From a virus: DNA of 64,000 bases. Under the pieces are notes generated by a model. The model had not been told where the DNA came from. It made no database searches and saw only the letters and a list, made by a program, of their open reading frames with translations. Both the position numbers and the translations under genes were made by a program. This document shows positions 45,707-53,534 of this stretch, piece by piece (the stretch's first letter is position 1; every line of letters starts with the position of its first letter). The stretch covers positions 20,550-84,549 of the IMG/VR virus record IMGVR_UViG_3300035698_003810; one strand, written 5' to 3'.

Positions 45707-46315
45707 ATGTCAATGTCAATCTTAAATGAAGTAGAACAAGTTATAGATGAAAGTAGAATTCCAAAAACATTAGTAGTGGTTGACATTCAACCATCATACG
45801 AAGATTATGTTCGGTATATGCTTGATGATTTTATTGAACACCTAAATGAAAATGAATACAACAAGATTGTATATCTATTCAATGGCCCGGATTTAGGAAT
45901 GGAAGGCTTCGATGAGATTTACGAATGGCTACTTGATAATGGATTGGATGAGGCAGTTCACATTGACCAAACATTCGAAAAGAATTATGCTTTCTTCAGA
46001 GATGTTATGGATGAAGGTATTCTTGATGATGATGAGATGATTGAACTTGGAAAATACATGATTGAAAATGATGTCAGTGATGTTAGAGATATGAGTGAAG
46101 AAGATTGGGATGCTCTTTCATTTGATGTTGACAAGAAAGAAGAACTACAATTAGAAAATCATGGATTTTATATTCCTGACGTTGCAGATGAATTAAAACA
46201 TTTGGATAATATCGTATTAGTCGGTGGTGGTGAAACTGAATGTTTACGTGAGGTTGAACTACTTCTTGACATGTTAGGAAAACCATATGACCGTATAGAG
46301 AATTTAATATACTAA
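45707..46315 (+). CDS. Isochorismatase-like-fold protein with MSILNE leader
   Basis: 202 residues; the first MS may be an extra start, since a second ATG follows six bases later. The leader MSILNEVEQVIDES ends in IDE|S. The body begins TLVVVDIQPSYEDYV, like the VIDMQ strand of cysteine-hydrolase/isochorismatase folds. It ends NIVLVGGGETECLREVELLL, with a Cys in the place of their nucleophile. The middle is longer and very acidic. The link is by pattern and is not secure. Substrate unknown. Confidence 0.45.
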   Translation: MSMSILNEVEQVIDESRIPKTLVVVDIQPSYEDYVRYMLDDFIEHLNENEYNKIVYLFNGPDLGMEGFDEIYEWLLDNGLDEAVHIDQTFEKNYAFFRDVMDEGILDDDEMIELGKYMIENDVSDVRDMSEEDWDALSFDVDKKEELQLENHGFYIPDVADELKHLDNIVLVGGGETECLREVELLLDMLGKPYDRIENLIY

Positions 46316-46328
46316 TAAGGATGTGTAA

Positions 46329-46700
46329 ATGTCAATCTTAAATGAAATATCATTATATGAAGGTGTTTATGATGTAATACAAAAATGGAAAAGTGATGGT
46401 ATTGATATATCATTAATTGCCAGTGGTGATAAATATTTAAAACTTGATAAAATAGTAATACCAAAAAGTTTACGTGGTGATGGTGTAGGTTCGAAGGTAA
46501 TGAATGATATTATAAACTTAGGTGATACAATGAAAAGAACAATTACATTAACACCATCTAAAGATTTTGGTGCAACGTCTATTCCTCGTTTAATAAAGTT
46601 TTATAAACGTTTTGGTTTTATTGACAACAAAGGTAAAAATAAAGATTTTGATATAAATTATTCTATGTATAGATTACCAGAGGGAACAAATGAAGTTTAA
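46329..46700 (+). CDS. GNAT acetyltransferase with MSILNE leader
   Basis: 123 residues. The leader MSILNEISLYEG (1-12) ends in LYE|G. The body has GNAT motif A, IVIPKSLRGDGVGSKVM (about 43-59), and the late segment LTPSKDFGATSIPRLIKFYK before a final YKRFGF. It is the intact paralogue of the broken gene at 44923. It would acetylate a small molecule or a protein amine using acetyl-CoA; the target is unknown. Its 3' end overlaps the HAD gene. Confidence 0.75.
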   Translation: MSILNEISLYEGVYDVIQKWKSDGIDISLIASGDKYLKLDKIVIPKSLRGDGVGSKVMNDIINLGDTMKRTITLTPSKDFGATSIPRLIKFYKRFGFIDNKGKNKDFDINYSMYRLPEGTNEV

Positions 46701-47196
46701 AGAGCATTATTTGAAAGAAGAAAACGGGTTTGAAGTTTACTGTGATATGGATGGTTGCCTAACCGACTTCAAGAAAGCATATGCAAAGTACTCTGATATA
46801 GATATGGATGAAGCAGAGAGAAGATATACAGCATCTTCAGAGAAGTTTTGGGAGCCTGTCAATGATGCTAAAGTAAAATTCTGGTCTGAGATGGAATGGA
46901 TGCCCGATGGTAAACAGTTATGGGAGTACATAACACCACATAATCCAACAATCCTTACGTCTCCTTCAAAGGGAACTGCTTGTCCAAAAGGTAAAACAAT
47001 TTGGGTAAAAAGAGAACTTGGTGAAAAAACTCCAGTGATAATTGAACGTGACAAATATAAATACTCAGGAGATAACAAAATACTCATAGATGACACAGAA
47101 CAGAAGATTACAGATTGGGTTGACAAAGGTGGAATAGGAATTCTTCACACGTCAAGCGAAGATACAATCAAACAATTCAAGGAAATAATGGGATAA
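46690..47196 (+). CDS. HAD-superfamily 5'-nucleotidase-like phosphatase
   Basis: 168 residues. The leader KFKEHYLKEENG has LKE in the place of a cut site. DMDG at 19-22 (VYCDMDGCLTDF) gives the two catalytic Asp of HAD enzymes. LTSPS is motif II and ILIDDTEQK (about 131-139) is motif IV. The size and the DMDG form fit the phage 5'(3')-deoxyribonucleotidase-like group. If packaged and injected it could act on nucleotides or on phospho-ends early in infection. Confidence 0.78.
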   Translation: MKFKEHYLKEENGFEVYCDMDGCLTDFKKAYAKYSDIDMDEAERRYTASSEKFWEPVNDAKVKFWSEMEWMPDGKQLWEYITPHNPTILTSPSKGTACPKGKTIWVKRELGEKTPVIIERDKYKYSGDNKILIDDTEQKITDWVDKGGIGILHTSSEDTIKQFKEIMG

Positions 47197-47627
47197 TGTC
47201 AATCTTAAATGAATTTAACAATCTATTATGTGAAAGTGAGTACCAATCGGTGCATCAAGCTGACTATGAAGTGGATTATCACCCACCATTATATGATTTA
47301 CATAAGACAGGGATTGCACCGGATGATATGTATAACAATCCAATGATATATTCTCAAACTGACAAACAAGCAGGTGCTGAATCTGCGGAAGTAATTCAAT
47401 CAGTGTATGAAAAACCAGATGAGATTGTTACGATATATAGGGGTGTTCCTGATAACGTGAATGATATTAACGATGGTGATTGGGTTACGCTGTCATTGAC
47501 ATATGCAGAAGGCCATGTCGAAGGTGAAGAGAACATGCATGTGATTTCTAAAGAAGTTCCTGCAAAGCAAGTTATATGGCAAGGTGATGATATTAATGAA
47601 TTTGGTTATTTTATAAAAGGGGAATAA
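47196..47627 (+). CDS. ADP-ribosyltransferase-like protein with MSILNE leader
   Basis: 143 residues. The leader MSILNEFNNLLCES ends in LCE|S. The body has IYRGVP (80-85) with Arg82, GDWVTLSLTYAEGH (94-107) with the S-T-S-type TLS, and DDINEFGYF (131-139) with Glu135. This is the R-S-E order of arginine-type ADP-ribosyltransferases, in the small form common in phages. T4 Alt, which is packaged and injected, provides a functional precedent. The start overlaps the stop of the HAD gene. Confidence 0.7.
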   Translation: MSILNEFNNLLCESEYQSVHQADYEVDYHPPLYDLHKTGIAPDDMYNNPMIYSQTDKQAGAESAEVIQSVYEKPDEIVTIYRGVPDNVNDINDGDWVTLSLTYAEGHVEGEENMHVISKEVPAKQVIWQGDDINEFGYFIKGE

Positions 47628-47631
47628 TATA

Positions 47632-48972
47632 ATGAACTTAATAGAAAGTGCAAATCAATGGATGGATGAAGACTACATAACTGAGATTAGTCAAGCTGCC
47701 ACAAAGAAAGCAATTGATAAATTTGTTAAGCAAGGTGCCGATGAAGAAGAAGCCACAGCAGTTGTAAATCAATTTAATGATATGACAGCTAAAAATAAAC
47801 TTAAAGGTGTCAATATCTTTGGTTTAAAGTTTGATGATTTGAAAAAGGAAATAGATAAAGCTGGTCAAGTAAAATCTAAATCAGAAAAAGTAAAGATAAT
47901 AAGAGACAAAGAAACTGAATTTGTATTTGAAAATGATAATGTTCTTGTTATATCTCCTAAGTCACACGATTCATCTTGTAAATATGGTGCTAACACTCAA
48001 TGGTGTACTACAATGGAAGATGAGCATTATTGGAAAGATTATAGACAAAAGGGAGATAAGTTATATTACATACTCCCTAAAGATGGTTCGGATAAAACCG
48101 CTGTTAAAGTTAGTAGAGATGGTAGTAAAGAAATATATAATGCTGTAGATGATGAAATTGGAATAGATGGGTTAGAAGATGTGTTGGAAGAATATGAAAT
48201 TGATGAAGGTATATTTGACGAAATGGATGATGAAGAATTTGCAGAAATCAATCAGTTGACAGATGATGAAAAACATGAGTATGCAGCGGGGTTATTAAGA
48301 GATTTGGGTGTATCACCAGAGGATGCTGAATATGATAATGCATTAGCAAATATAGTTCAAGGAATAGAACAAAAATATGATGAATATAATTATGGAGATT
48401 TTAATATTAGGGATATGATTGAAAATGATTTTGGTGATTTGTCATATACTATAGAAGACGCATTAGAAAAACTCAACGACAAATATGGAATAGACAAAGA
48501 TAGTATAAAAAATAAAATAGGTTTAACTTATGATGCGATTACTGATGGTGAAGATTTAACTTATTATATAGATAGTGAAAGTGACCATTGGGCTGTTGAT
48601 GACGTAAAGCAAAGAATTAAAGATGGTGATTATGAGATGTATAACGTGAATGAACTTAAATTTGAAACGTTTATGGACTTTGTTGGTTTTGATTTTCAGG
48701 GTATGTTAGATGGCGAACAAGAAGACAAAATAGAAAAACGATTGGCATATCAATATAACGAAGATTTTGAAGCATTCGAATCTTTTTATGATGATTTTGT
48801 TGAAGAGTTAAAGTCGTATTTGGGTGTTGATGAAGAAATATCAAAAGAACTATCAAAACAGGTAAAAGAATTAATAGACAAAGTATCTAAAGTGGAATAT
48901 GGTAAACAAGGACATCCCAAATTAGATTTGGAATCTATGACATTAGATTTTTATAATAAATATTTTGGATAA
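47632..48972 (+). CDS. WCT-motif protein with capsid-targeting-like leader (446 aa)
   Basis: The leader LIESANQWMDEDYITE has sites at MDE and ITE. A compact domain (about 85-170) carries SPKSHDSSCKYGANTQWCTT (108-127), followed by YWKDYRQKGDKLYYILPK. I recall this 'YG-x-x-T-x-WCT' pattern from other phage proteins of unknown function. Invariant-looking Cys116, Cys125 and His112 suggest an enzyme or metal site. The remaining 270 residues are acidic and helical. Function unknown. Confidence 0.55.
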   Translation: MNLIESANQWMDEDYITEISQAATKKAIDKFVKQGADEEEATAVVNQFNDMTAKNKLKGVNIFGLKFDDLKKEIDKAGQVKSKSEKVKIIRDKETEFVFENDNVLVISPKSHDSSCKYGANTQWCTTMEDEHYWKDYRQKGDKLYYILPKDGSDKTAVKVSRDGSKEIYNAVDDEIGIDGLEDVLEEYEIDEGIFDEMDDEEFAEINQLTDDEKHEYAAGLLRDLGVSPEDAEYDNALANIVQGIEQKYDEYNYGDFNIRDMIENDFGDLSYTIEDALEKLNDKYGIDKDSIKNKIGLTYDAITDGEDLTYYIDSESDHWAVDDVKQRIKDGDYEMYNVNELKFETFMDFVGFDFQGMLDGEQEDKIEKRLAYQYNEDFEAFESFYDDFVEELKSYLGVDEEISKELSKQVKELIDKVSKVEYGKQGHPKLDLESMTLDFYNKYFG

Positions 48973-48984
48973 TTAAGGAGAATA

Positions 48985-49629
48985 ATGATGGATAAATATT
49001 TTACAGAAAGGGCAAATTATTTTATGTATACAGATATACAATCTGATAATATAAAATTGGAAGCTGAAGAAGGAAAAACGATAACTATCAATTTTAAAAA
49101 ATCGGATGTTAATGTCGATACATTAGATGAGATAGATGCAAAATTGGTTCGTGCTGGTCTTGTTGGTACTCCAGATTTTACCGATATGACATATACAATT
49201 AAAGCAGAACATTTAGATAGATTCATTGACATTATGAAAAACTCAACTTATGATTATACATATGAAAATGAAATCAAAGAGGATGAAACTGAATTGTTTT
49301 CACTTGCTGAAGATTTGGTTAGTGGTCTTACATATGAACAACTTATAAATACAGTTGAAGCGAATGAACAAGTTAGGGATGAAGATGCAGTTGAAAAGGT
49401 ATTCGTAGAAGAACTCAGTAGAATTATTGAAGAAGCCAGAGAAAATTTTGAATTAAATAAAGACAAAATAATGGCAGGACTTGGTGGTGAAGAGGAAACA
49501 AATGAAGGTATGTTTTCAAAGGGCAAAAGTAAAGAAGAACTCATAGCAAAAAGTATGGTAAGACTTATTAAAGATAAGGGTGTTGACGTTAAAACAGTTA
49601 TTACTTTGATGATGGACAAATATAGATAA
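48985..49629 (+). CDS. Hypothetical protein with YFTE leader (214 aa)
   Basis: Starts at one of two ATGs three bases apart; AAGGAG precedes both. The leader DKYFTERANYFMYTD shares YFTE with the gene at 50218 and RAN-x-F-M with the one at 49646. The body has a beta-rich N-terminal half and a helical acidic half, ending in a Lys-rich helix (KEELIAKSMVRLIKDKG). No family recognised. Confidence 0.5.
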   Translation: MMDKYFTERANYFMYTDIQSDNIKLEAEEGKTITINFKKSDVNVDTLDEIDAKLVRAGLVGTPDFTDMTYTIKAEHLDRFIDIMKNSTYDYTYENEIKEDETELFSLAEDLVSGLTYEQLINTVEANEQVRDEDAVEKVFVEELSRIIEEARENFELNKDKIMAGLGGEEETNEGMFSKGKSKEELIAKSMVRLIKDKGVDVKTVITLMMDKYR

Positions 49630-49645
49630 ATTGGAGAAGAATAAA

Positions 49646-50215
49646 ATGAGAAAGAAAACATTAGCAGAACAGGCAAATCGATTTATGGATGAGGACTTTT
49701 TACAATCCCCTCAACCTGCAACAACATTTGACCCGTTTGCACCAAACTATGGTGATACACCGAAAGCATCTAAGCCAGTTTCAGATGAAAATAAACCAAT
49801 GGATACAGATGCCGAAAAAGATGTTGACCAAGTAGAACCAGAAACTTCAGATAATGAAGATGAAGAAAAAGGAAATAAGAGTTTTGTTAAAAAATCATTC
49901 ACTGAAATATCAGAACTATTCAAAGATGTAATTGCAGAATCAAAAAATATTGGTGATAAACTTGACAATTTAGTAACGGGTATTGATAGTGCTTCAAATG
50001 AAAAGATTATTTCAATGGAAGGTGTCAGTAAACAATTGACTGATGATGTTGAAAAATTTAATACTATTATCAAATCTTTTATTGAAATTTTAAATTCTGT
50101 GGATGACGCATCAGAAGAAGAAAAGAATGAACCTGAAGGTAAAACTCCAGAAGTGAAAGATGAAGAACCAGACGAAAATGAAGGTGAAGAACCGGAAGCT
50201 GACACAGGGGAATAA
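49646..50215 (+). CDS. Acidic hypothetical protein with FMDED leader
   Basis: 189 residues from the ATG at 49646, after GGAGAAG. The leader KKTLAEQANRFMDEDFLQ closely parallels ESANQWMDEDY of the gene at 47632. A Pro/Thr-rich linker follows, then a coiled coil (about 75-150, DVIAESKNIGDKLDNLVTGI), then a Glu/Pro-rich tail. It has no enzyme motif, so it is likely a structural or DNA-condensing partner in the head rather than an effector. Confidence 0.5.
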   Translation: MRKKTLAEQANRFMDEDFLQSPQPATTFDPFAPNYGDTPKASKPVSDENKPMDTDAEKDVDQVEPETSDNEDEEKGNKSFVKKSFTEISELFKDVIAESKNIGDKLDNLVTGIDSASNEKIISMEGVSKQLTDDVEKFNTIIKSFIEILNSVDDASEEEKNEPEGKTPEVKDEEPDENEGEEPEADTGE

Positions 50216-50217
50216 TA

Positions 50218-51006
50218 ATGGATTTTTATGATTACTACTTTACAGAAGGTCATGAGTGTGACGAGGAAGTTTACGAAATAGATTTAAATGATTTAACTGG
50301 TGAGCGGTTAACTTGTTTGTCTGAAATTGCTAAATCTCAACTCATGACTAAGACTGATGAAGGAAGAGTAAACAGAGCAATAAAAGATATAAAAACACAC
50401 CGAAGAAATATTCGTGTGCAGGAAGATGCAGAAGGAAATGAAATCATCGAATATGATTTCAGAGCAAACCCTTCTTGTGAATTCCGTAATCATTGGGGAT
50501 ATGTTATTCATGATGGTAATGATGTGAAACAAGTGTTCTGTGATTGTATGGATTTCTTTTATCGTCTTTATGCTCCTATGGTACGAGCGGGTTTAGCTAC
50601 ATGGGACATCCCGGCAAAATACAAAAAGAGAATGGAAAAGTTTATTAAGCCACACAACCGTTCGTGGACGGATGAAACTAATCCTACTGGTAAACTATAT
50701 GTGTGTAAACATATATATGCTCTTCTTCAAACATTTGTTGGCCCGGATATTAAAGCAAGACCTCTTAAAGGTGTTAAGATTCCTGCGGATGTCAAGGCAC
50801 GTATTGCTAAAGATAGAGCACAAGCTAAAGCTGATAAGGAAGCACCACCAGAATCTGGTGATAAGCAAGATGGTAATAAACATATTGGTGCTGATGATGC
50901 ACTTGACCAAGACAAAGTAAGTGCAGATATGGAAAAGAGAAAAGCTAAAGAAGCAGAAAAGAAAGAAAAAGACACTGAAGAAGACGAAGAAAAGAAAGAT
51001 AAATAA
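50218..51006 (+). CDS. SWIM zinc-finger protein with YYFTE leader
   Basis: 262 residues. The leader MDFYDYYFTEGHE has FTE|G. The SWIM pattern C-x-C...C-x-H is seen as Cys108, Cys110 (VFCDCMDF), Cys163 and His165 (VCKHIYALL). SWIM domains bind DNA or proteins. The last 60 residues are Lys/Glu repeats, probably disordered. It precedes a small helix-turn-helix-like gene by one base. Confidence 0.65.
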   Translation: MDFYDYYFTEGHECDEEVYEIDLNDLTGERLTCLSEIAKSQLMTKTDEGRVNRAIKDIKTHRRNIRVQEDAEGNEIIEYDFRANPSCEFRNHWGYVIHDGNDVKQVFCDCMDFFYRLYAPMVRAGLATWDIPAKYKKRMEKFIKPHNRSWTDETNPTGKLYVCKHIYALLQTFVGPDIKARPLKGVKIPADVKARIAKDRAQAKADKEAPPESGDKQDGNKHIGADDALDQDKVSADMEKRKAKEAEKKEKDTEEDEEKKDK

Positions 51007-51007
51007 A

Positions 51008-51259
51008 ATGAAAATCGATTCTGAATTTCTGTTAAAAATAATAGACAAGAGAGGCATCACATTAAGTGATGTCTCTTTTTCTACTGATATTGAATTAGAT
51101 GAGTTGAAACAATTATTCGCTGGTTCTGAAATACGTGGATGGCAAATGATTAGATTGATGAGATATTTCAATTGCAAAACAATGGTTATGTTCAAAACAA
51201 AACCATCTACAATACACCACTCAACTCCAATATCCACAAGAAAAAATAAAAAATATTGA
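51008..51259 (+). CDS. Small helix-turn-helix-like protein (83 aa)
   Basis: The ATG at 51008 directly follows the stop of the SWIM gene; a longer frame would overlap it out of frame. Residues 5-55 (FLLKIIDKRGITLSDVSFST, then LKQLFAGSEIRGWQMIRLMR) look like a Cro/XRE-type fold. The tail is basic and Thr/Ser-rich. A terminator hairpin lies inside codons 14-24, so full-length expression needs readthrough or antitermination. It may also be only a passing frame. Confidence 0.45.
   Translation: MKIDSEFLLKIIDKRGITLSDVSFSTDIELDELKQLFAGSEIRGWQMIRLMRYFNCKTMVMFKTKPSTIHHSTPISTRKNKKY
51047..51080 (+). terminator. Terminator hairpin inside a coding frame
   Basis: The left arm 51047-51060 (ending GGCATCAC) pairs with the right arm 51066-51079 (beginning GTGATGTC), with an ATTAA loop, one or two G-T pairs, and TTTTTC at the end. 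It would close the 45-51 kb transcript. Confidence 0.75.
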
Positions 51260-51284
51260 CTTCTCTGATGCCATAGATTATATT
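51256..51284 (+). promoter_or_regulatory. Sigma-70-like promoter of the ligase gene
   Basis: TTGACT (51256-51261), 17 bases, TATATT (51279-51284), 33 bases before the ligase ATG. The -35 box overlaps the end of the preceding frame. Confidence 0.8.
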
Positions 51285-51316
51285 GTACTACTATAATTAA
51301 TCAAAGGAGGCTATAT

Positions 51317-53191
51317 ATGTCAGAATATTTTAATAATGCAATAGATGAAGTGGATGGAATTGATAGTGTTACACTAAAAATCAAAGCATTAGAACAGTTC
51401 GTTATATTTTGCTCACAACATTACTACTCAAAAAACGATAGTCCAATCACAGATAAAGAGTTTGATACACTTGTTCTTGGACTTTTACGATATGACCCAA
51501 AGAATGAGGTCGCAAATGCTGTTGGGTTTGGATACAAAGCTGGTGATAAGAGTGCAAAGCATCCATATCATCCAATGGGTGGTATCGGTGATAAACCAAA
51601 TGTTGATGAGAATGCAGTCATTGATAACGGTGACGCTGATTATGGCCCGAAATTGGATGGGTGTTCTGGTAATGCTTACTATTCCAAAGGAAGATACTAT
51701 CGGGCAATCACTCGTGGTGGTAGTGATGGGTATGGAAAAGATATAACCAGAAGCATATACCTCAAAGTACCACACTACATTACAGATTTCACTGGATATG
51801 TCAGATTTGAATGTGCTGTAACATACACAAACTTCAGAAAGCACTTCAATCCAAAAAGTTCAATAAGAAATATTGCATCAGGAATCATTGGTGCTCAATC
51901 AGAAAAACCATTATTACCTTATGTTGATGTTGTTCCAGTTGCAATATATAATGCTGATAGTGATGTTACATATCATATGGGTAGTGTTAAGTTTCATGCA
52001 GTGACACTGGACTTTAAACATAAAGTATTTCCATTGTCGGTTGAAGGTAAAGACACCAAAGTTCAACTCGGACTTGAGTTGCTTGACAAATTGAGAAATG
52101 ATTATCCAGTTGACGGATACGTATGCTATAAAGATGGTGAAATTCTCTGTGCATATAAATTCGATGGAGAGATATTGGATGCTCCCGTGCTTTACGTTGA
52201 GGGAAAAACAAAACCAACGACAAGAATACAACCTCGTATTTTCATTGAACCAACAGAAATTTCTGATTGTACTTGTCGTAAGGTGACAGGTAAAAGTTAT
52301 GATGCAATTCTTAAAGGTAAAGTTGGTAAAGGTGCCATCATTGAAATCATACGTTCCGGGGAAGTGGTTCCTAACTGGACAAATAACGTAACCAAAGAAT
52401 CCGATGATGTGTGGGTTCCAAAATGTAGTTATGGTTGTGATGAGAAGTTTGTCAAGAGAACAGGTGCTAATGCTTATTGCACAAATCCTGACTGCCCATC
52501 TATTCTTGACGGAACGGCAGAGAAGTTAATCCGACACTTTGCACCTAAAGGATTCAGAACTGATATGTTGGACGAGATGTTTGATTATTTTGGTACTGGC
52601 GGGGGTATGTTAGATACATTATTATATGAAGCAGGTTCTGTTAAAGATTCACACCCATATAATATTGGAACTACAGAACATCAACATAAAATGATTAATC
52701 AAACAATGACTGAAATGAAAAAAGGTAAAATGTCATTGCATAACCTTGTGTCAATCTGTTCCATTGAAGCATTTGGTAAAACTCTTTCAACTGAGTTGGA
52801 AAAACAACTACAGGGATGTGGTGATGTCAATACATTTTTTATGAATAAAAAGAATTTCACATCTAATCAAGTAAATAATTCAAAGGCACGAGATTCATGG
52901 TCAAATAGACATGACCTTCTTTGTCAAGTACTGAAAGTATTTGAAATAGTCATTCCTGTTCATAAACCAGAAGGTAAGAATGGAACTGTTTGTATCAGTG
53001 GTGCTCTTCCTTCAGGAACAAAGAAGAAAGACTTTGCTTCTGTAATTGAATCTAAGGGGTATACGTGGGTAGAAAAGGTCAAGAAGGATACCACAATACT
53101 CATTAGTAGTTTGCCTAACTCAGGGAAGGCTCAGAAGGCCAGAAAGAATGGAACGACAATTATGACAGAACAGGAATTCATGGAGATATAA
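51317..53191 (+). CDS. ligA: NAD-dependent DNA ligase
   Basis: 624 residues. Residues 25-90 form the NAD-binding Ia-like domain (ITDKEFDTLV, HPMGG). The AMP-accepting lysine is Lys112 in PKLDG (111-115). PVDGYVCY and EIIRSGEVVPNW mark the end of the adenylation domain and the OB fold. Four cysteines in KCSYGCDEKF and YCTNPDCPS make the zinc finger. A helix-hairpin-helix region follows, and a BRCT domain (about 545-624, GTVCISGALPSGTKKKDF) ends the protein. T4 uses an ATP ligase, so this is a notable difference. It seals nicks during phage replication. Confidence 0.92.
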   Translation: MSEYFNNAIDEVDGIDSVTLKIKALEQFVIFCSQHYYSKNDSPITDKEFDTLVLGLLRYDPKNEVANAVGFGYKAGDKSAKHPYHPMGGIGDKPNVDENAVIDNGDADYGPKLDGCSGNAYYSKGRYYRAITRGGSDGYGKDITRSIYLKVPHYITDFTGYVRFECAVTYTNFRKHFNPKSSIRNIASGIIGAQSEKPLLPYVDVVPVAIYNADSDVTYHMGSVKFHAVTLDFKHKVFPLSVEGKDTKVQLGLELLDKLRNDYPVDGYVCYKDGEILCAYKFDGEILDAPVLYVEGKTKPTTRIQPRIFIEPTEISDCTCRKVTGKSYDAILKGKVGKGAIIEIIRSGEVVPNWTNNVTKESDDVWVPKCSYGCDEKFVKRTGANAYCTNPDCPSILDGTAEKLIRHFAPKGFRTDMLDEMFDYFGTGGGMLDTLLYEAGSVKDSHPYNIGTTEHQHKMINQTMTEMKKGKMSLHNLVSICSIEAFGKTLSTELEKQLQGCGDVNTFFMNKKNFTSNQVNNSKARDSWSNRHDLLCQVLKVFEIVIPVHKPEGKNGTVCISGALPSGTKKKDFASVIESKGYTWVEKVKKDTTILISSLPNSGKAQKARKNGTTIMTEQEFMEI

Positions 53192-53199
53192 ATAATATT

Positions 53200-53529
53200 A
53201 TGACACTATTAGAATTATATAAAGAAGTAAAAGACTTGAAAATGGAAGGGAACGTCATCGTTCCTTTTCGTAAATCTGAGTATCACATTTGTCGTATCGG
53301 TCAATTCAGTGTAATTCCCGATATGACAATTGATATTACAGAATCTGATAATCACGAGGCTATCAGTGTTAATGACTTTGTTGAAATTATTAATAAGGCA
53401 ATTGTTCGTGGGCGTAGAGGGGCTCTTGAATATGCACAGGTTGAATTATATTATGAAGGAAAGGATAATATATACGGTTTATCAGGCGTATATGCAATGG
53501 ATGAAAAATTATATTTAATAATAGGATAA
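53200..53529 (+). CDS. Hypothetical protein (109 aa)
   Basis: Not recognised. An alpha/beta protein with LLELYKEVKDLK at the start and YGLSGVYAMDEKLYLIIG at the end. No clear ribosome site is seen close to the ATG; GGAG lies 14 bases upstream. It follows the ligase gene by eight bases, so translation may be coupled. Small size and context fit an early accessory protein. Confidence 0.5.
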   Translation: MTLLELYKEVKDLKMEGNVIVPFRKSEYHICRIGQFSVIPDMTIDITESDNHEAISVNDFVEIINKAIVRGRRGALEYAQVELYYEGKDNIYGLSGVYAMDEKLYLIIG

Positions 53530-53534
53530 GAAAA

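Noticed and set aside
47056-47063. TATAAATA inside the HAD gene
   Set aside because: Encodes part of the KYKYS segment; no sign of a transcript boundary here.
53187-53194. TATAAATA at the ligase stop codon
   Set aside because: The predicted start would fall at or after the ATG of the next gene, leaving no ribosome site; kept only as a weak possibility.
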